Shown here piece after piece: positions 27,452 through 35,968 of a stretch of 64,000 nt of DNA. A program made the position numbers and the translations under genes. The first letter of the stretch is position 1, and each line of letters opens with the position of its first letter. Origin of the DNA: Mycobacterium lacus (GTDB lineage: Bacteria; Actinomycetota; Actinomycetes; Mycobacteriales; Mycobacteriaceae); contig NZ_AP022581.1 in the NCBI RefSeq assembly GCF_010731535.1, positions 5,028,989 to 5,092,988 on the forward strand, read 5' to 3'. The notes under the pieces are model-generated. The model saw only the letters and a list, made by a program, of their open reading frames with translations, had not been told where the DNA came from and did no database searches.

Positions 27452-28321
27452 ATGAGCGAACTCACCTGGCCCTTCTTGGGGGCCGAAGCCCTGGCCGCAA
27501 AGGCCATTTCCGAGCGCGCGATGCGACAGCTGTATGAGCCCGTCTATCCGGGCGTCTACATGCCATCTGGCATCGCGATGACAGCGCGCCAGCGCGCGGT
27601 TGCGGCATGGCTGTGGTCGCGACGCCGCGCCGTCGTCACGGGCAATTCGGCAGCGGCCCTACTGGGCGCAAAGTGGGTGAGCCCGGCGCTTGATGCGGAG
27701 CTGATATGCGCAAACCGTCGCCCGCCGCGCGCCATCGCCGTGTACACCGACGCCGTGCTTCCCGGTGAGGTGCTCGAAGTCGGCGGGGTCCCGGTAACCG
27801 GCCCGGCGCGCACGGCCTTCGATATCGGGCGCCGAACAACGTCGCGGCTGCAGGCCGTCCAGCGCCTTGACGCGTTGGCCAACGCGACCGACGTCAAGCT
27901 CACCGACGTCGAGCGCGTCATGGCGCAGCATTCCGGTGTGCGGGGTCTGGTCCGGCTCCGGTCCGTGTTGCCGCTGGTCGACGGGGGTGCGGAATCCCCG
28001 CAGGAGACGCGGACCCGGTTGGTGTTGATCGACGCGGGCCTGCCCAGACCGCAGACGCAGATCAGGGTGTTCGACGATTACGGGGACTTTGTTGCCCGCA
28101 TCGACATGGGTTACGAAGAATTGCGCGTCGGCATCGAATACGACGGACCGCAACACTGGACGGACCCGGAACGGCGCGCTCGAGATATCGACCGGTCCAG
28201 CGCGTTGCTCGATCAGGGCTGGACGATCATCCGGGTAAGCAGTGACCTGCTCCGATACCGGCAGGGCACGTTCGTAGCCCGAGTCGTTGCGGCAATGCGG
28301 GCGGCGGGGTGGCGTCCATGA
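27452..28321 (+). CDS. DUF559-type protein (Rv3555c-like)
   Basis: This 289-residue protein has an N-terminal AbiEi-like helical part (MRQLYEPVYPGVYMP, TGNSAAALLGAKWV, GVPVTGPARTAFDIGRR) and a C-terminal DUF559/Vsr-like nuclease-fold segment with ARIDMGYEELRVGIEYDG and QGWTIIRVSSDLL. Position and length match Rv3555c, whose function is unknown. The glutamate and aspartate in that segment resemble restriction-endonuclease-fold catalytic residues, so a DNA-linked role is possible but unproven. It is flanked on both sides by copies of the same palindromic element, and the fdxB gene expected next is missing. Confidence 0.8.
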   Translation: MSELTWPFLGAEALAAKAISERAMRQLYEPVYPGVYMPSGIAMTARQRAVAAWLWSRRRAVVTGNSAAALLGAKWVSPALDAELICANRRPPRAIAVYTDAVLPGEVLEVGGVPVTGPARTAFDIGRRTTSRLQAVQRLDALANATDVKLTDVERVMAQHSGVRGLVRLRSVLPLVDGGAESPQETRTRLVLIDAGLPRPQTQIRVFDDYGDFVARIDMGYEELRVGIEYDGPQHWTDPERRARDIDRSSALLDQGWTIIRVSSDLLRYRQGTFVARVVAAMRAAGWRP

Positions 28322-28323
28322 CC

Positions 28324-28383
28324 GCCGAGAGTGAACCACGCGACGCCGGATCGGCGTGTCGCGTAGTGCGATTCACAGTCGGC
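28324..28383 (+). repeat. Dispersed palindromic element, copy 2
   Basis: The outer arms GCCGA-N2-GTGAA and TTCAC-N2-TCGGC pair, with the CGGCGTGTC core inside. It occupies the junction where M. tuberculosis carries fdxB (Rv3554), between two convergent genes. Confidence 0.7.
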
Positions 28384-28386
28384 GGA

Positions 28387-29457
28387 TCAGTCGGCCACCA
28401 GCGCCGAGGCGGCCCGCAGACGCTCGATCGCATCGCGCACGATCGACTCGATCAGCTCTTTGCACGACGGCAGGTCGTCGAGGATTCCGGCCACCTGACC
28501 GGAGGCCAGCACGCCGGCCTCGGTGTTGCCCTCGACCAGGCCGGCCTTCAGCAGCATCGGGGTGTTGGCCGCCATCACCACTTGCGACCAGGTCAAATCC
28601 TTGCCGTGGCGCATCGCCAGGCCGTCGGCGATCATCGACCGCCAGGTCATCTGCGACATCTTCCTGAACTTCGCGGCATTGCGCACGGCGGCCGCGAAAC
28701 CCCTTGCCCGCGAACCACTTTCCAGCTTCTCGACCAGCCCGGTGCGCAGCACCCGGTGCGGCATGCCGTCGACGCGGGTGGTGACCACCGTGCCGTCCAG
28801 GGCCGCCTCTAGGTACCGCCGCTTGACGGCGTCGGGCACGGTGGAGTCCGAGGTGAGCAGAAACCGAGTGCCCATCGCCACCCCGGCCGCCCCATACGAC
28901 AGGGCCGCGGCAAGGCCGCGGCCGTCGAAGAAGCCACCCGCGGCGATCACCGGGATGCCGGTGCCCTTGACGGCGTCGAGCACCGACGGCAGCAGCAGTG
29001 TGGTGGCGACGGGTCCGGTGTGCCCGCCGCCTTCGCCGCCCTGCACGATCATCGCGTCGGCACCCCAGCCCGCGACCTTGCGCGCATGCTTGGCCGCGCC
29101 AATCGACGGGATAACCACGGCACCAGCCTCTTTCAGCCGCGCTATCAGCTCCTGCTTGGGCGCCAGGGCGAACGAGGCCACCTTCACGCCCTCGCGGATC
29201 ATCAGCTCGACACGCTCGCCGGCGTCGGCGGCATCGGCACGGATGTTCACCCCGAACGGCTTGTCGGTGGCGGCCTTCACCTTGCCGATCGCCGTTGCCA
29301 GCTCGTCCAGCGTCATGGTGGCCGACGCCAGGATGCCGAGCCCGCCCGCGTTGGCGGTCGCCGACACCAGCCGGGCGCCTGCCACCCAGCCCATCCCGGT
29401 CTGCACCACCGGGTGCTCGACGCCGACCAGCTCGGTCAGCGGTGTCTTGAGCCTCAC
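28387..29457 (-). CDS. ipdC: IpdC, NADH-dependent flavin reductase of the nitronate monooxygenase family
   Basis: This 356-residue TIM-barrel flavoprotein resembles 2-nitropropane dioxygenases (VVQTGMGWVAG at the N-terminus, IVQGGEGGGHTGP, IPVIAAGGFFDGRGLA for FMN phosphate binding). It corresponds to Rv3553/IpdC, which introduces the ring double bond before ring D hydrolysis. The start is GTG at 29457, overlapping the ipdB stop (GTGA). It is the last gene of echA20-ipdA-ipdB-ipdC here; the ferredoxin-containing fdxB normally found next is absent. Confidence 0.92.
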   Translation of the reverse strand: MRLKTPLTELVGVEHPVVQTGMGWVAGARLVSATANAGGLGILASATMTLDELATAIGKVKAATDKPFGVNIRADAADAGERVELMIREGVKVASFALAPKQELIARLKEAGAVVIPSIGAAKHARKVAGWGADAMIVQGGEGGGHTGPVATTLLLPSVLDAVKGTGIPVIAAGGFFDGRGLAAALSYGAAGVAMGTRFLLTSDSTVPDAVKRRYLEAALDGTVVTTRVDGMPHRVLRTGLVEKLESGSRARGFAAAVRNAAKFRKMSQMTWRSMIADGLAMRHGKDLTWSQVVMAANTPMLLKAGLVEGNTEAGVLASGQVAGILDDLPSCKELIESIVRDAIERLRAASALVAD

Positions 29458-30193
29458 GAACGGATCTCCCTGTCGCGCAGCGCCTTCGGATCGATGACCT
29501 CGCGGATCAGGCGCAGCTCCTCGTCGGTCGGCAGCCTCGTCTCGGGGGCTTCGTCGAGCCCGTGCACCTCGAACGAGGTGGCCTCGCGGACGTCGTCGGG
29601 CGAGACCCCGGGGTGCAGGGTCAGTGCCCGCATCGTGTGGTCCGGGCCGGCGAAGTCGAACACCCCGAGGTTGGACACCACCCGGAAGACGTTGACGAAC
29701 CGGAACGCCGGGTTGCCCGGGGCCACCTTGTCGTAGCCGATGCCGCAGACCACGTCGACCGCCTCGCAGAATACCCGCCTGGAATGGTTGCCGACCCAGT
29801 AACTGGTCGCGTGGTTGATGGAGTTGCCGGGCGCACCCCGGACACCGAACATCTGCCGGGTCGGATGCTGCAGCGGCCCGAACGCCGACAGGTTCTGATT
29901 CCCAAAGCGGTCAACCTGATTGGCGCCCATCACCACATGTCGTCGGCCCCAGGCCAGCGTCTCGAACACCCGGCCGAACGGCATCCAGCCCTCGATGGCT
30001 CCCGTCTTGCCCAACGCCGGGGTATCCGCCAGCAGCTGGGCCTCGCCGTCGGTCAGCAGGATGTCGGGGGAGAACGTGAGACGCGCCAGCCGGGCTCCAA
30101 TCGACGCCATGGTCGTCATCGGGCTGATCATGATCTCGCCCGCGTCGCGGAACAATTCGGCGCAGGCGACCGCGCACACCTCGGCCCGGGTGG

Positions 30194-30197
<4 letters not shown>
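29454..30197 (-). CDS. ipdB: CoA-transferase-like hydrolase subunit IpdB
   Basis: IpdB is the beta subunit of IpdAB, which hydrolyses the last steroid ring (ring C) of COCHEA-CoA. The 247-residue protein has the family I CoA-transferase fold with LLTDGEAQLLADTP and GANQVDRFGNQN. It matches Rv3552 (250). The start is GTG at 30197, overlapping the ipdA stop, so the subunits are made together. Confidence 0.93.
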
Positions 30198-31075
<878 letters not shown>

Positions 31076-31077
31076 GG

Positions 31078-31821
31078 TCAGGACTTCTTCACGAACGCGT
31101 CGCGGTGCTCGTCGGACACCCCGGCGAGGTTGAGCTCGAACGTAAAGCCTTGCTCCATGCGGTAACTCGAGTTAACCCGTTGCACGTCGATAAGGTTAAG
31201 AGCCTCCTTGGCCGCGCGGATCACCCGGGTGTCCTTGGCGGCGATGTCACGTGCGACCCGCAACGCCGCCTCGTCGAGCTCGGTGCGGGGCACCACCTCG
31301 TGCACCGAGCCGAAGTGATGCAGGGTCGCGGCATCGACGGTGGCCGCGGTGAAGAACAGCCGCCGCATCATGTGTTGCGGCACCAGCCGCGACAGATGGG
31401 TCGCCGCGCCGAGCGCGCCGCGTTCCACCTCCGGCAGCCCGAAGGTGGCGTCGTCGGAGGCCACGATGACGTCGGAGTTGCCGACCAGGCCGATGCCGCC
31501 GCCGACGCAGAACCCGTTCACCGCGGCGATGACCGGAACCGCGCACTCGTAGACCGCGCGGAACGCGGCGAAGCAGCCGCGGTTGGCGCCGATCAGTGCG
31601 GTGAATCCCTCGGTGCGCTGCATCTCTTTGATGTCCACGCCCGCGTTGAAGCCGCGGCCCTCGGCGCGCAGGATCACCGCGCGGGTCTCGGGATCCGCGC
31701 CGGCGGCCGTCACCGCATCGGCGAGTTCGAACCAGCCTTTGGAGGGAATGGCGTTGACCGGCGGGTAGTCGACGGTAACGGCGACGATGCCCGGTTCCGG
31801 GGTGGTGGCTGTGATCGTCAC
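31078..31821 (-). CDS. echA20: Crotonase-family ring D hydrolase EchA20
   Basis: EchA20 hydrolyses ring D of HIEC-CoA. The 247-residue protein equals Rv3550 in length and has crotonase motifs: VDYPPVNAIPSKGW, AEGRGFNAGVDIKEM (first oxyanion strand) and AAVNGFCVGGGIGLV (second). I chose the GTG at 31821, with AGGAAG upstream, over an open-frame extension to 31860 that would run into the KstR2 box. It is divergent from the SDR gene at 31885 and shares the operator between them. Confidence 0.93.
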   Translation of the reverse strand: MTITATTPEPGIVAVTVDYPPVNAIPSKGWFELADAVTAAGADPETRAVILRAEGRGFNAGVDIKEMQRTEGFTALIGANRGCFAAFRAVYECAVPVIAAVNGFCVGGGIGLVGNSDVIVASDDATFGLPEVERGALGAATHLSRLVPQHMMRRLFFTAATVDAATLHHFGSVHEVVPRTELDEAALRVARDIAAKDTRVIRAAKEALNLIDVQRVNSSYRMEQGFTFELNLAGVSDEHRDAFVKKS

Positions 31822-31855
31822 TGGGCACTTCCTAACAGACGGATCGGCTACCCGA

Positions 31856-31869
31856 AGCAAGCACTTGCT
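31856..31869. promoter_or_regulatory. KstR2 operator between echA20 and the SDR pair
   Basis: AGCAAGCACTTGCT fits ANCAAGNNCTTGNT at all fixed positions and is itself a near-perfect palindrome. It ends 16 bp before the downstream GTG start and lies 35 bp from echA20. Confidence 0.92.
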
Positions 31870-31884
31870 TGGTACACTACCACA

Positions 31885-32670
31885 GTGACTAGCGCCGTAT
31901 CGGCCGATGCCGATGCCATCAAGTTGGGGTTGGCCGGGCGGGTGGTCTTAGTGACCGGCGGCGTCCGGGGCGTCGGCGCGGGCATCAGTTCGGTCTTCGC
32001 CGAGCAGGGCGCGACCGTCGTCACCTGCGCGCGGCGCGCCGTCGAGGGTCTGCCGCATGAGTTCCACGCCTGCGACGTCCGTGACGAGGGGTCCGTGGTT
32101 CGGCTCGTCGACACGATCCGTGAGCGGCACGGTCGCCTCGACGTGCTGGTGAACAACGCCGGCGGATCCCCGTATGCGTTGGCCGCCGAGGCCACGCCCA
32201 ATTTTCACCGCAAGATCGTCGAACTCAATCTGCTTGCGCCGCTGCTGGTTTCGCAACAGGCCAACAGGCTGATGCAACAACAGCAGGGAGGCGGGTCGAT
32301 CGTGAACGTTTGCAGCGTCAGCGGTCGCCGTCCCACCCCGGGCACGGCCGCGTACGGCACGGCCAAGGCCGGCCTGGAAAACCTCACCGCCACGCTGGCG
32401 GTGGAATGGGCGCCCAAGATACGGGTCAATGCGGTCGTGGTCGGCATGGTGGAAACCGAACAGTCGGAACTGTTCTACGGTGACGCGGAGTCGATAGCCC
32501 GCGTTGCTGCCACCGTGCCCTTGGGCAGGCTGGCACGACCCACCGATATTGGTTGGGCCGCAGCGTTTCTGGCTTCCGACGCCGCCTCGTATATCAGCGG
32601 CGCGACGCTGGAGGTGCACGGGGGCGGTGAGCCGCCGCCCTATCTGGCCGCCTCGAGCGCCAACAAGTAA
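31885..32670 (+). CDS. Short-chain dehydrogenase (Rv3549c-like)
   Basis: This 261-residue SDR has the cofactor motif TGGVRGVGAG, NNAGGSPY, the catalytic YGTAK and a substrate-loop region after VVGMVETE. It matches Rv3549c in place and size. It lies in the KstR2 regulon and probably handles a hydroxyacyl-CoA from the C/D rings, but the exact reaction is not settled. The start is GTG at 31885. It is followed after 20 bp by a second SDR gene in the same operon. Confidence 0.9.
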   Translation: MTSAVSADADAIKLGLAGRVVLVTGGVRGVGAGISSVFAEQGATVVTCARRAVEGLPHEFHACDVRDEGSVVRLVDTIRERHGRLDVLVNNAGGSPYALAAEATPNFHRKIVELNLLAPLLVSQQANRLMQQQQGGGSIVNVCSVSGRRPTPGTAAYGTAKAGLENLTATLAVEWAPKIRVNAVVVGMVETEQSELFYGDAESIARVAATVPLGRLARPTDIGWAAAFLASDAASYISGATLEVHGGGEPPPYLAASSANK

Positions 32671-32690
32671 CGAGTAGAGGAGTAGTGGGT

Positions 32691-33605
32691 ATGGGCTTGG
32701 TGGACGGCCGGGTGGTCATCATTACCGGCGCGGGCCGCGGCATCGGCCGCGCGCACGCGTTGGCCTTCGCCGCGGAGGGTGCGCGCGTGGTGGTCAACGA
32801 CGTCGGTGTGGGGCTGGACGGATCCGCCGGCGAAAGCCCGGCACAGCAGGTGGTCGATGAGATCACCGCCTCCGGCGGGGAGGCTATCGCCAACGGCGAC
32901 GACGTCGCGGACTGGACGGGCGCGCAGAACCTCATCGAGACGGCAATCCAATCCTTTGGCCGGCTTGACGTGCTGGTCAACAACGCCGGTTTCATCCGCG
33001 ACCGAATGCTGGCCAACACCAGCGAAGGCGAGTGGGACGCCGTTATTCGTGTGCACCTCAAAGGGCATTTCGCGACGCTGCGGCACGCGGCGAGTTACTG
33101 GCGGCGGCAGATCAAATCCGGTGCGGCCGGCCCGGATGATCTTAACGCGCGGATCATCAATACCAGCTCCGCCGCCGGATTGCAGGGCAGCGTCGGACAG
33201 GGCAACTACTCGGCGGCCAAGGCGGGCATCGCCGCGCTGACCCTCGTCGGCGCCGCCGAGTTGGGCCGCTACGGGATCACCGTCAACGCGATCGCGCCGG
33301 CCGCCCGCACCCGGATGACCGAAGCCGTGTTCGCCGAAACTATGGCCCCACCCGAGGACGGCGGATTCGACGCGATGGCGCCGGAGAACGTCTCGCCACT
33401 CGTCGTGTGGCTGGGCAGCACCGAATCCCGCGACGTCACCGGCAAGGTGTTCGAGGTCGAGGGCGGCCTGATCCGCGTCGCCGAAGGCTGGGCGCACGGC
33501 CCGCAGATCGACAAGGACGCGAAATGGGATCCCGCCGAGTTGGGGCCCGTCGTCACCGACCTGCTGGCCAAGTCGCGAACGCCGGTGCCGGTTTACGGGG
33601 CCTAG
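32691..33605 (+). CDS. Short-chain dehydrogenase (Rv3548c-like)
   Basis: This 304-residue SDR, the same length as Rv3548c, resembles the dehydrogenase domain of peroxisomal multifunctional enzyme type 2 (17-beta-HSD4 type). It has GAGRGIGRAHALAFAAEGA, NNAGFIRDRML and the catalytic YSAAK. Such enzymes act on 3-hydroxyacyl-CoA in steroid beta-oxidation. The ATG at 32691 is favoured over a GTG two codons earlier. It converges with ddn; the intervening ~70 bp contain an imperfect stem-loop (GGACGTGC...GCACGTCC) that could terminate both. Confidence 0.9.
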   Translation: MGLVDGRVVIITGAGRGIGRAHALAFAAEGARVVVNDVGVGLDGSAGESPAQQVVDEITASGGEAIANGDDVADWTGAQNLIETAIQSFGRLDVLVNNAGFIRDRMLANTSEGEWDAVIRVHLKGHFATLRHAASYWRRQIKSGAAGPDDLNARIINTSSAAGLQGSVGQGNYSAAKAGIAALTLVGAAELGRYGITVNAIAPAARTRMTEAVFAETMAPPEDGGFDAMAPENVSPLVVWLGSTESRDVTGKVFEVEGGLIRVAEGWAHGPQIDKDAKWDPAELGPVVTDLLAKSRTPVPVYGA

Positions 33606-33678
33606 TCGATACACCGAACGTGGACGTGCGGCGAAATCTCCGCCGCCGATTCTTCGCCGTGGTTGCACGTCCGGCGAC
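33606..33678. terminator. Possible bidirectional terminator
   Basis: Between convergent genes an imperfect hairpin forms from GGACGTGC-GGCGAA (about 33622-33636) and TTCGCCG-N5-GCACGTCC (about 33653-33672). No U-tract follows, as is common in mycobacteria, so this remains a weak call. Confidence 0.4.
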
Positions 33679-34125
33679 TCAAGGAGCGCAGACGACGATC
33701 GGAATCGTCCGGTCGGTCCAGGACTGGTAGTGCTCGAACATCGGATACATGGCCACCAACTGCGGCCAGTAGCGGGCGCGCTCTTCGTCGGTGGCGTCCC
33801 GCGCGGCAAGGTCGAGCACTTCTTTCTTGATCCGGACCTGCACTTTGGGGTTGGCCTTGAGGTTGAGGTACCACATCGGGTGTTTGTCGCGGCCACCCGA
33901 GGAGGCGCCCAGGATCACGCGGTCTCCGTCGCGCAGGTAGAGCACCGGGCTCACCCTCGGTTGCCCGGTCTTGCGGCCGGTGGTGGTCAGCAGCGCGACG
34001 GGACTCTTCTGGAACGTGCCGCCGAGCTTTCCGTCGGTGCGCCGATAGATCCACGTGTTGGCGCGTGCCATCCACTTGATGAATTGGCTGGTCCAGGGCG
34101 AGTTCAGGGCGCGTGGCCTTTTCAT
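33679..34125 (-). CDS. ddn: Deazaflavin (F420)-dependent nitroreductase, Ddn homologue
   Basis: This 148-residue protein matches Rv3547 (Ddn), an F420H2-dependent quinone reductase that activates nitroimidazole prodrugs such as pretomanid. The split-barrel core is clear: VALLTTTGRKTGQPR, NPMWYLNLKANPKV-like HPMWYLNLKANPK and ARDATDEER. Compared with my recollection of Rv3547, the positions equivalent to Tyr65 and Tyr133 are Leu62 and Phe130, while those for Ser78, Tyr130 and Tyr136 are kept. Downstream of it (before the NTF2-like gene) lie tandem short repeats. Confidence 0.9.
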   Translation of the reverse strand: MKRPRALNSPWTSQFIKWMARANTWIYRRTDGKLGGTFQKSPVALLTTTGRKTGQPRVSPVLYLRDGDRVILGASSGGRDKHPMWYLNLKANPKVQVRIKKEVLDLAARDATDEERARYWPQLVAMYPMFEHYQSWTDRTIPIVVCAP

Positions 34126-34135
34126 TTACCCTCCG

Positions 34136-34289
34136 CTAGTGCTGAATTGCCCGGCTCTCCCCCGCAAGCGGGCGGTACCTTCTCCTCACCCCGCTGCGCG
34201 GGCCGCATCGTCGCCGGGCTAGTGCTGAATTGCCCGGCTTCTCCTCACCCCGCTGCGCGGGCCGCATCGTCGCCGGGCTAGTGCTGAAT
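34136..34289. repeat. Tandem 59-bp duplication including the 3' end of the NTF2-like gene
   Basis: A 21-bp block beginning CTAGTGCTGAATTGCCC occurs at 34136 and 34219, and its first 12 bp at 34278. A 38-bp block beginning TCTCCTCACCCCGC occurs at 34181 and 34240. Together they form two 59-bp units. The block at 34278 contains the stop codon and last codons of the adjacent gene, so its end has been copied outward. A hairpin CCCGC-AA-GCGGG at 34161-34172 interrupts the array. Confidence 0.75.
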
Positions 34290-34649
34290 GAAAGGACGCA
34301 AACTGGCCCTGATGTGATGGATCAGCCCGTCGTCCGGTATCACGAAGGTTTCGTCAACATGTGACGCGACCCGCCGCCCGCCCAACGAGACCTTGGTCAA
34401 CACGTCGTACACCGCGCGCACCTCGTCGCCGGTGACGGTGTACTCGGGCCGGGTCGTATCAGCGATGACACGGAACTGCGGGCCGCGATTGAGGCTGCGC
34501 CGCAGGTGGTTTCCGGAGAACCCGGTTTTGACGCCCATCTCGATCCGGACGCAATCAGGCGCGAACGGAACGGCGTCGGCGTCATGGCTGACCAGTGCGT
34601 CGATATATGCCTGCGCCGCCGCGATGCGGTCGGCCTCCGAGACGCCCAT
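34278..34649 (-). CDS. NTF2/SnoaL-like protein
   Basis: This 123-residue protein starts at ATG 34649 and begins MGVSEADRIAAAQAYIDALVSHDADAV, the helical start typical of cone-shaped NTF2-like folds, followed by alternating strands (RRSLNRGPQFRVIAD, AVYDVLTKVSLGG). It overlaps the fadA5 stop by one base (TGATG), so it is translated with fadA5. Such small proteins include ketosteroid isomerases and hydratases. A steroid intermediate role is suggested by context only. I do not recall a counterpart between fadA5 and ddn in M. tuberculosis. Confidence 0.75.
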   Translation of the reverse strand: MGVSEADRIAAAQAYIDALVSHDADAVPFAPDCVRIEMGVKTGFSGNHLRRSLNRGPQFRVIADTTRPEYTVTGDEVRAVYDVLTKVSLGGRRVASHVDETFVIPDDGLIHHIRASLRPFIQH

Positions 34650-35812
34650 CAGATCCGCTCGATGATGGTGCCGGTGGCCAGGGCGCCGCCGGCGCACATG
34701 GTGATCAGCGCTGTGCTGCGATCGGATCGCTCCAATTCGTGCAAGGCGGTGGTGATCAGCCGGCTGCCCGTGCAGCCCACCGGGTGACCCAACGCGATCG
34801 CGCCGCCGTTGACGTTGACCCTGGCCATGTCGGGGTCGTGCACCCGCGCCCAGGACAGCACCACGGATGCGAACGCCTCGTTGATCTCGACGATGTCGAT
34901 GTCGCCGATCTTCATGCCGGCCTTCTCCAGCACCCTCGCCGTCGACTGCACCGGACCGTCCAGGTGGTAGTAGGGTTCGGCGCCGACGAGTGCTTGGGCA
35001 ACGATCCGGGCTCGCGGGGTCAAGCCGTGTGCCCGTGCCACGGATTCGTCCATCCACAACACGGCCGCGGCACCGTCGGAAATCTGCGACGACGTGCCCG
35101 CCGTGTGGATGCCGCCCTCGAGCACCGGCTTGAGTTGGCTCAATCCCTCCATGGTGGTGTCGCGCAGGCCCTGATCACGGGAGACCATGTGACGCTCGGC
35201 GGTGGGCTGCTTCTGCTCGTCAAGCACCGGCGCTTCGATCGGCGAGATCTCGCGGTCGAAGCGGCCCTCGTCCCAGGCCTGCTTTGCCTTGGCCTGGGAG
35301 GCGTAGCCGAACTCGTCGATGTCCTCGCGGGTGATGCCGCGTCGTTTGGCGATCCGCTCGGCAGCCTCGAACTGGTTCGGCATGTCGATGTCCCACGACT
35401 GCGCGCGGATCAGCGAGCGGTCCGGACCCGCGTTGGCACCCAGGCCCACCCGGCTCATCGCCTCGATGCCGCAGGCGATGCCGATGTCGATCGCGCCGAT
35501 GGCGATCAACCCGGCGATCAGGTGATTGGCCTGCTGGCCACTGCCGCACTGGCAATCGACGGTGGTGGCACCCACGTGCTCCGGTAAACCAGCGGTCAGC
35601 CAGGCCGTCCGGCTGATGTTGTTGGACTGCTCGCTGAACTGGGTCACGCATCCGCCGATGACCTGCTCGACGTCTCCGGCGTCGATACCGGCCTTGTCGA
35701 CCAGCGCCCTTTGCACAGAACCAAGCAGCTCGGTGGAATGCAGGCCTGACAGCCACCCATTGCGTTTGCCGATCGGGCTGCGGGTGGCCTCAACGATTAC
35801 CGGATTGCCCAT
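34649..35812 (-). CDS. fadA5: Thiolase FadA5
   Basis: FadA5 removes acetyl-CoA from the cholesterol side chain at the C22-oxo stage. This 387-residue protein aligns with Rv3546 (391) apart from a four-residue deletion near position 45. The nucleophile Cys89 (equivalent to Cys93) is in DCQCGSGQQAN, the catalytic His in GGAIALGHPVGCTGS and the second Cys in TMCAGGAL. It is divergent from cyp125, with a perfect KstR box just upstream of its ATG. Confidence 0.95.
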   Translation of the reverse strand: MGNPVIVEATRSPIGKRNGWLSGLHSTELLGSVQRALVDKAGIDAGDVEQVIGGCVTQFSEQSNNISRTAWLTAGLPEHVGATTVDCQCGSGQQANHLIAGLIAIGAIDIGIACGIEAMSRVGLGANAGPDRSLIRAQSWDIDMPNQFEAAERIAKRRGITREDIDEFGYASQAKAKQAWDEGRFDREISPIEAPVLDEQKQPTAERHMVSRDQGLRDTTMEGLSQLKPVLEGGIHTAGTSSQISDGAAAVLWMDESVARAHGLTPRARIVAQALVGAEPYYHLDGPVQSTARVLEKAGMKIGDIDIVEINEAFASVVLSWARVHDPDMARVNVNGGAIALGHPVGCTGSRLITTALHELERSDRSTALITMCAGGALATGTIIERI

Positions 35813-35822
35813 GGAGCCAGGC

Positions 35823-35836
35823 TAGAACACGTTTCA
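35823..35836. promoter_or_regulatory. KstR operator between fadA5 and cyp125
   Basis: TAGAACACGTTTCA fits the KstR consensus TNNAACNNGTTNNA at every fixed base. It starts 11 bp upstream of the fadA5 ATG and can control both divergent transcripts. Confidence 0.92.
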
Positions 35837-35968
35837 TTACTCTGACAAGCGACGATGCCTCGATTCCTTTTCTCTGCGGTGAAGGCATGTTTTACTGGCA
35901 GATGAGCATCACTAGGACAACTAGTGTCCTGCCACAAGTCATCGAGGACTGCAGTAAGGAGACATAGC

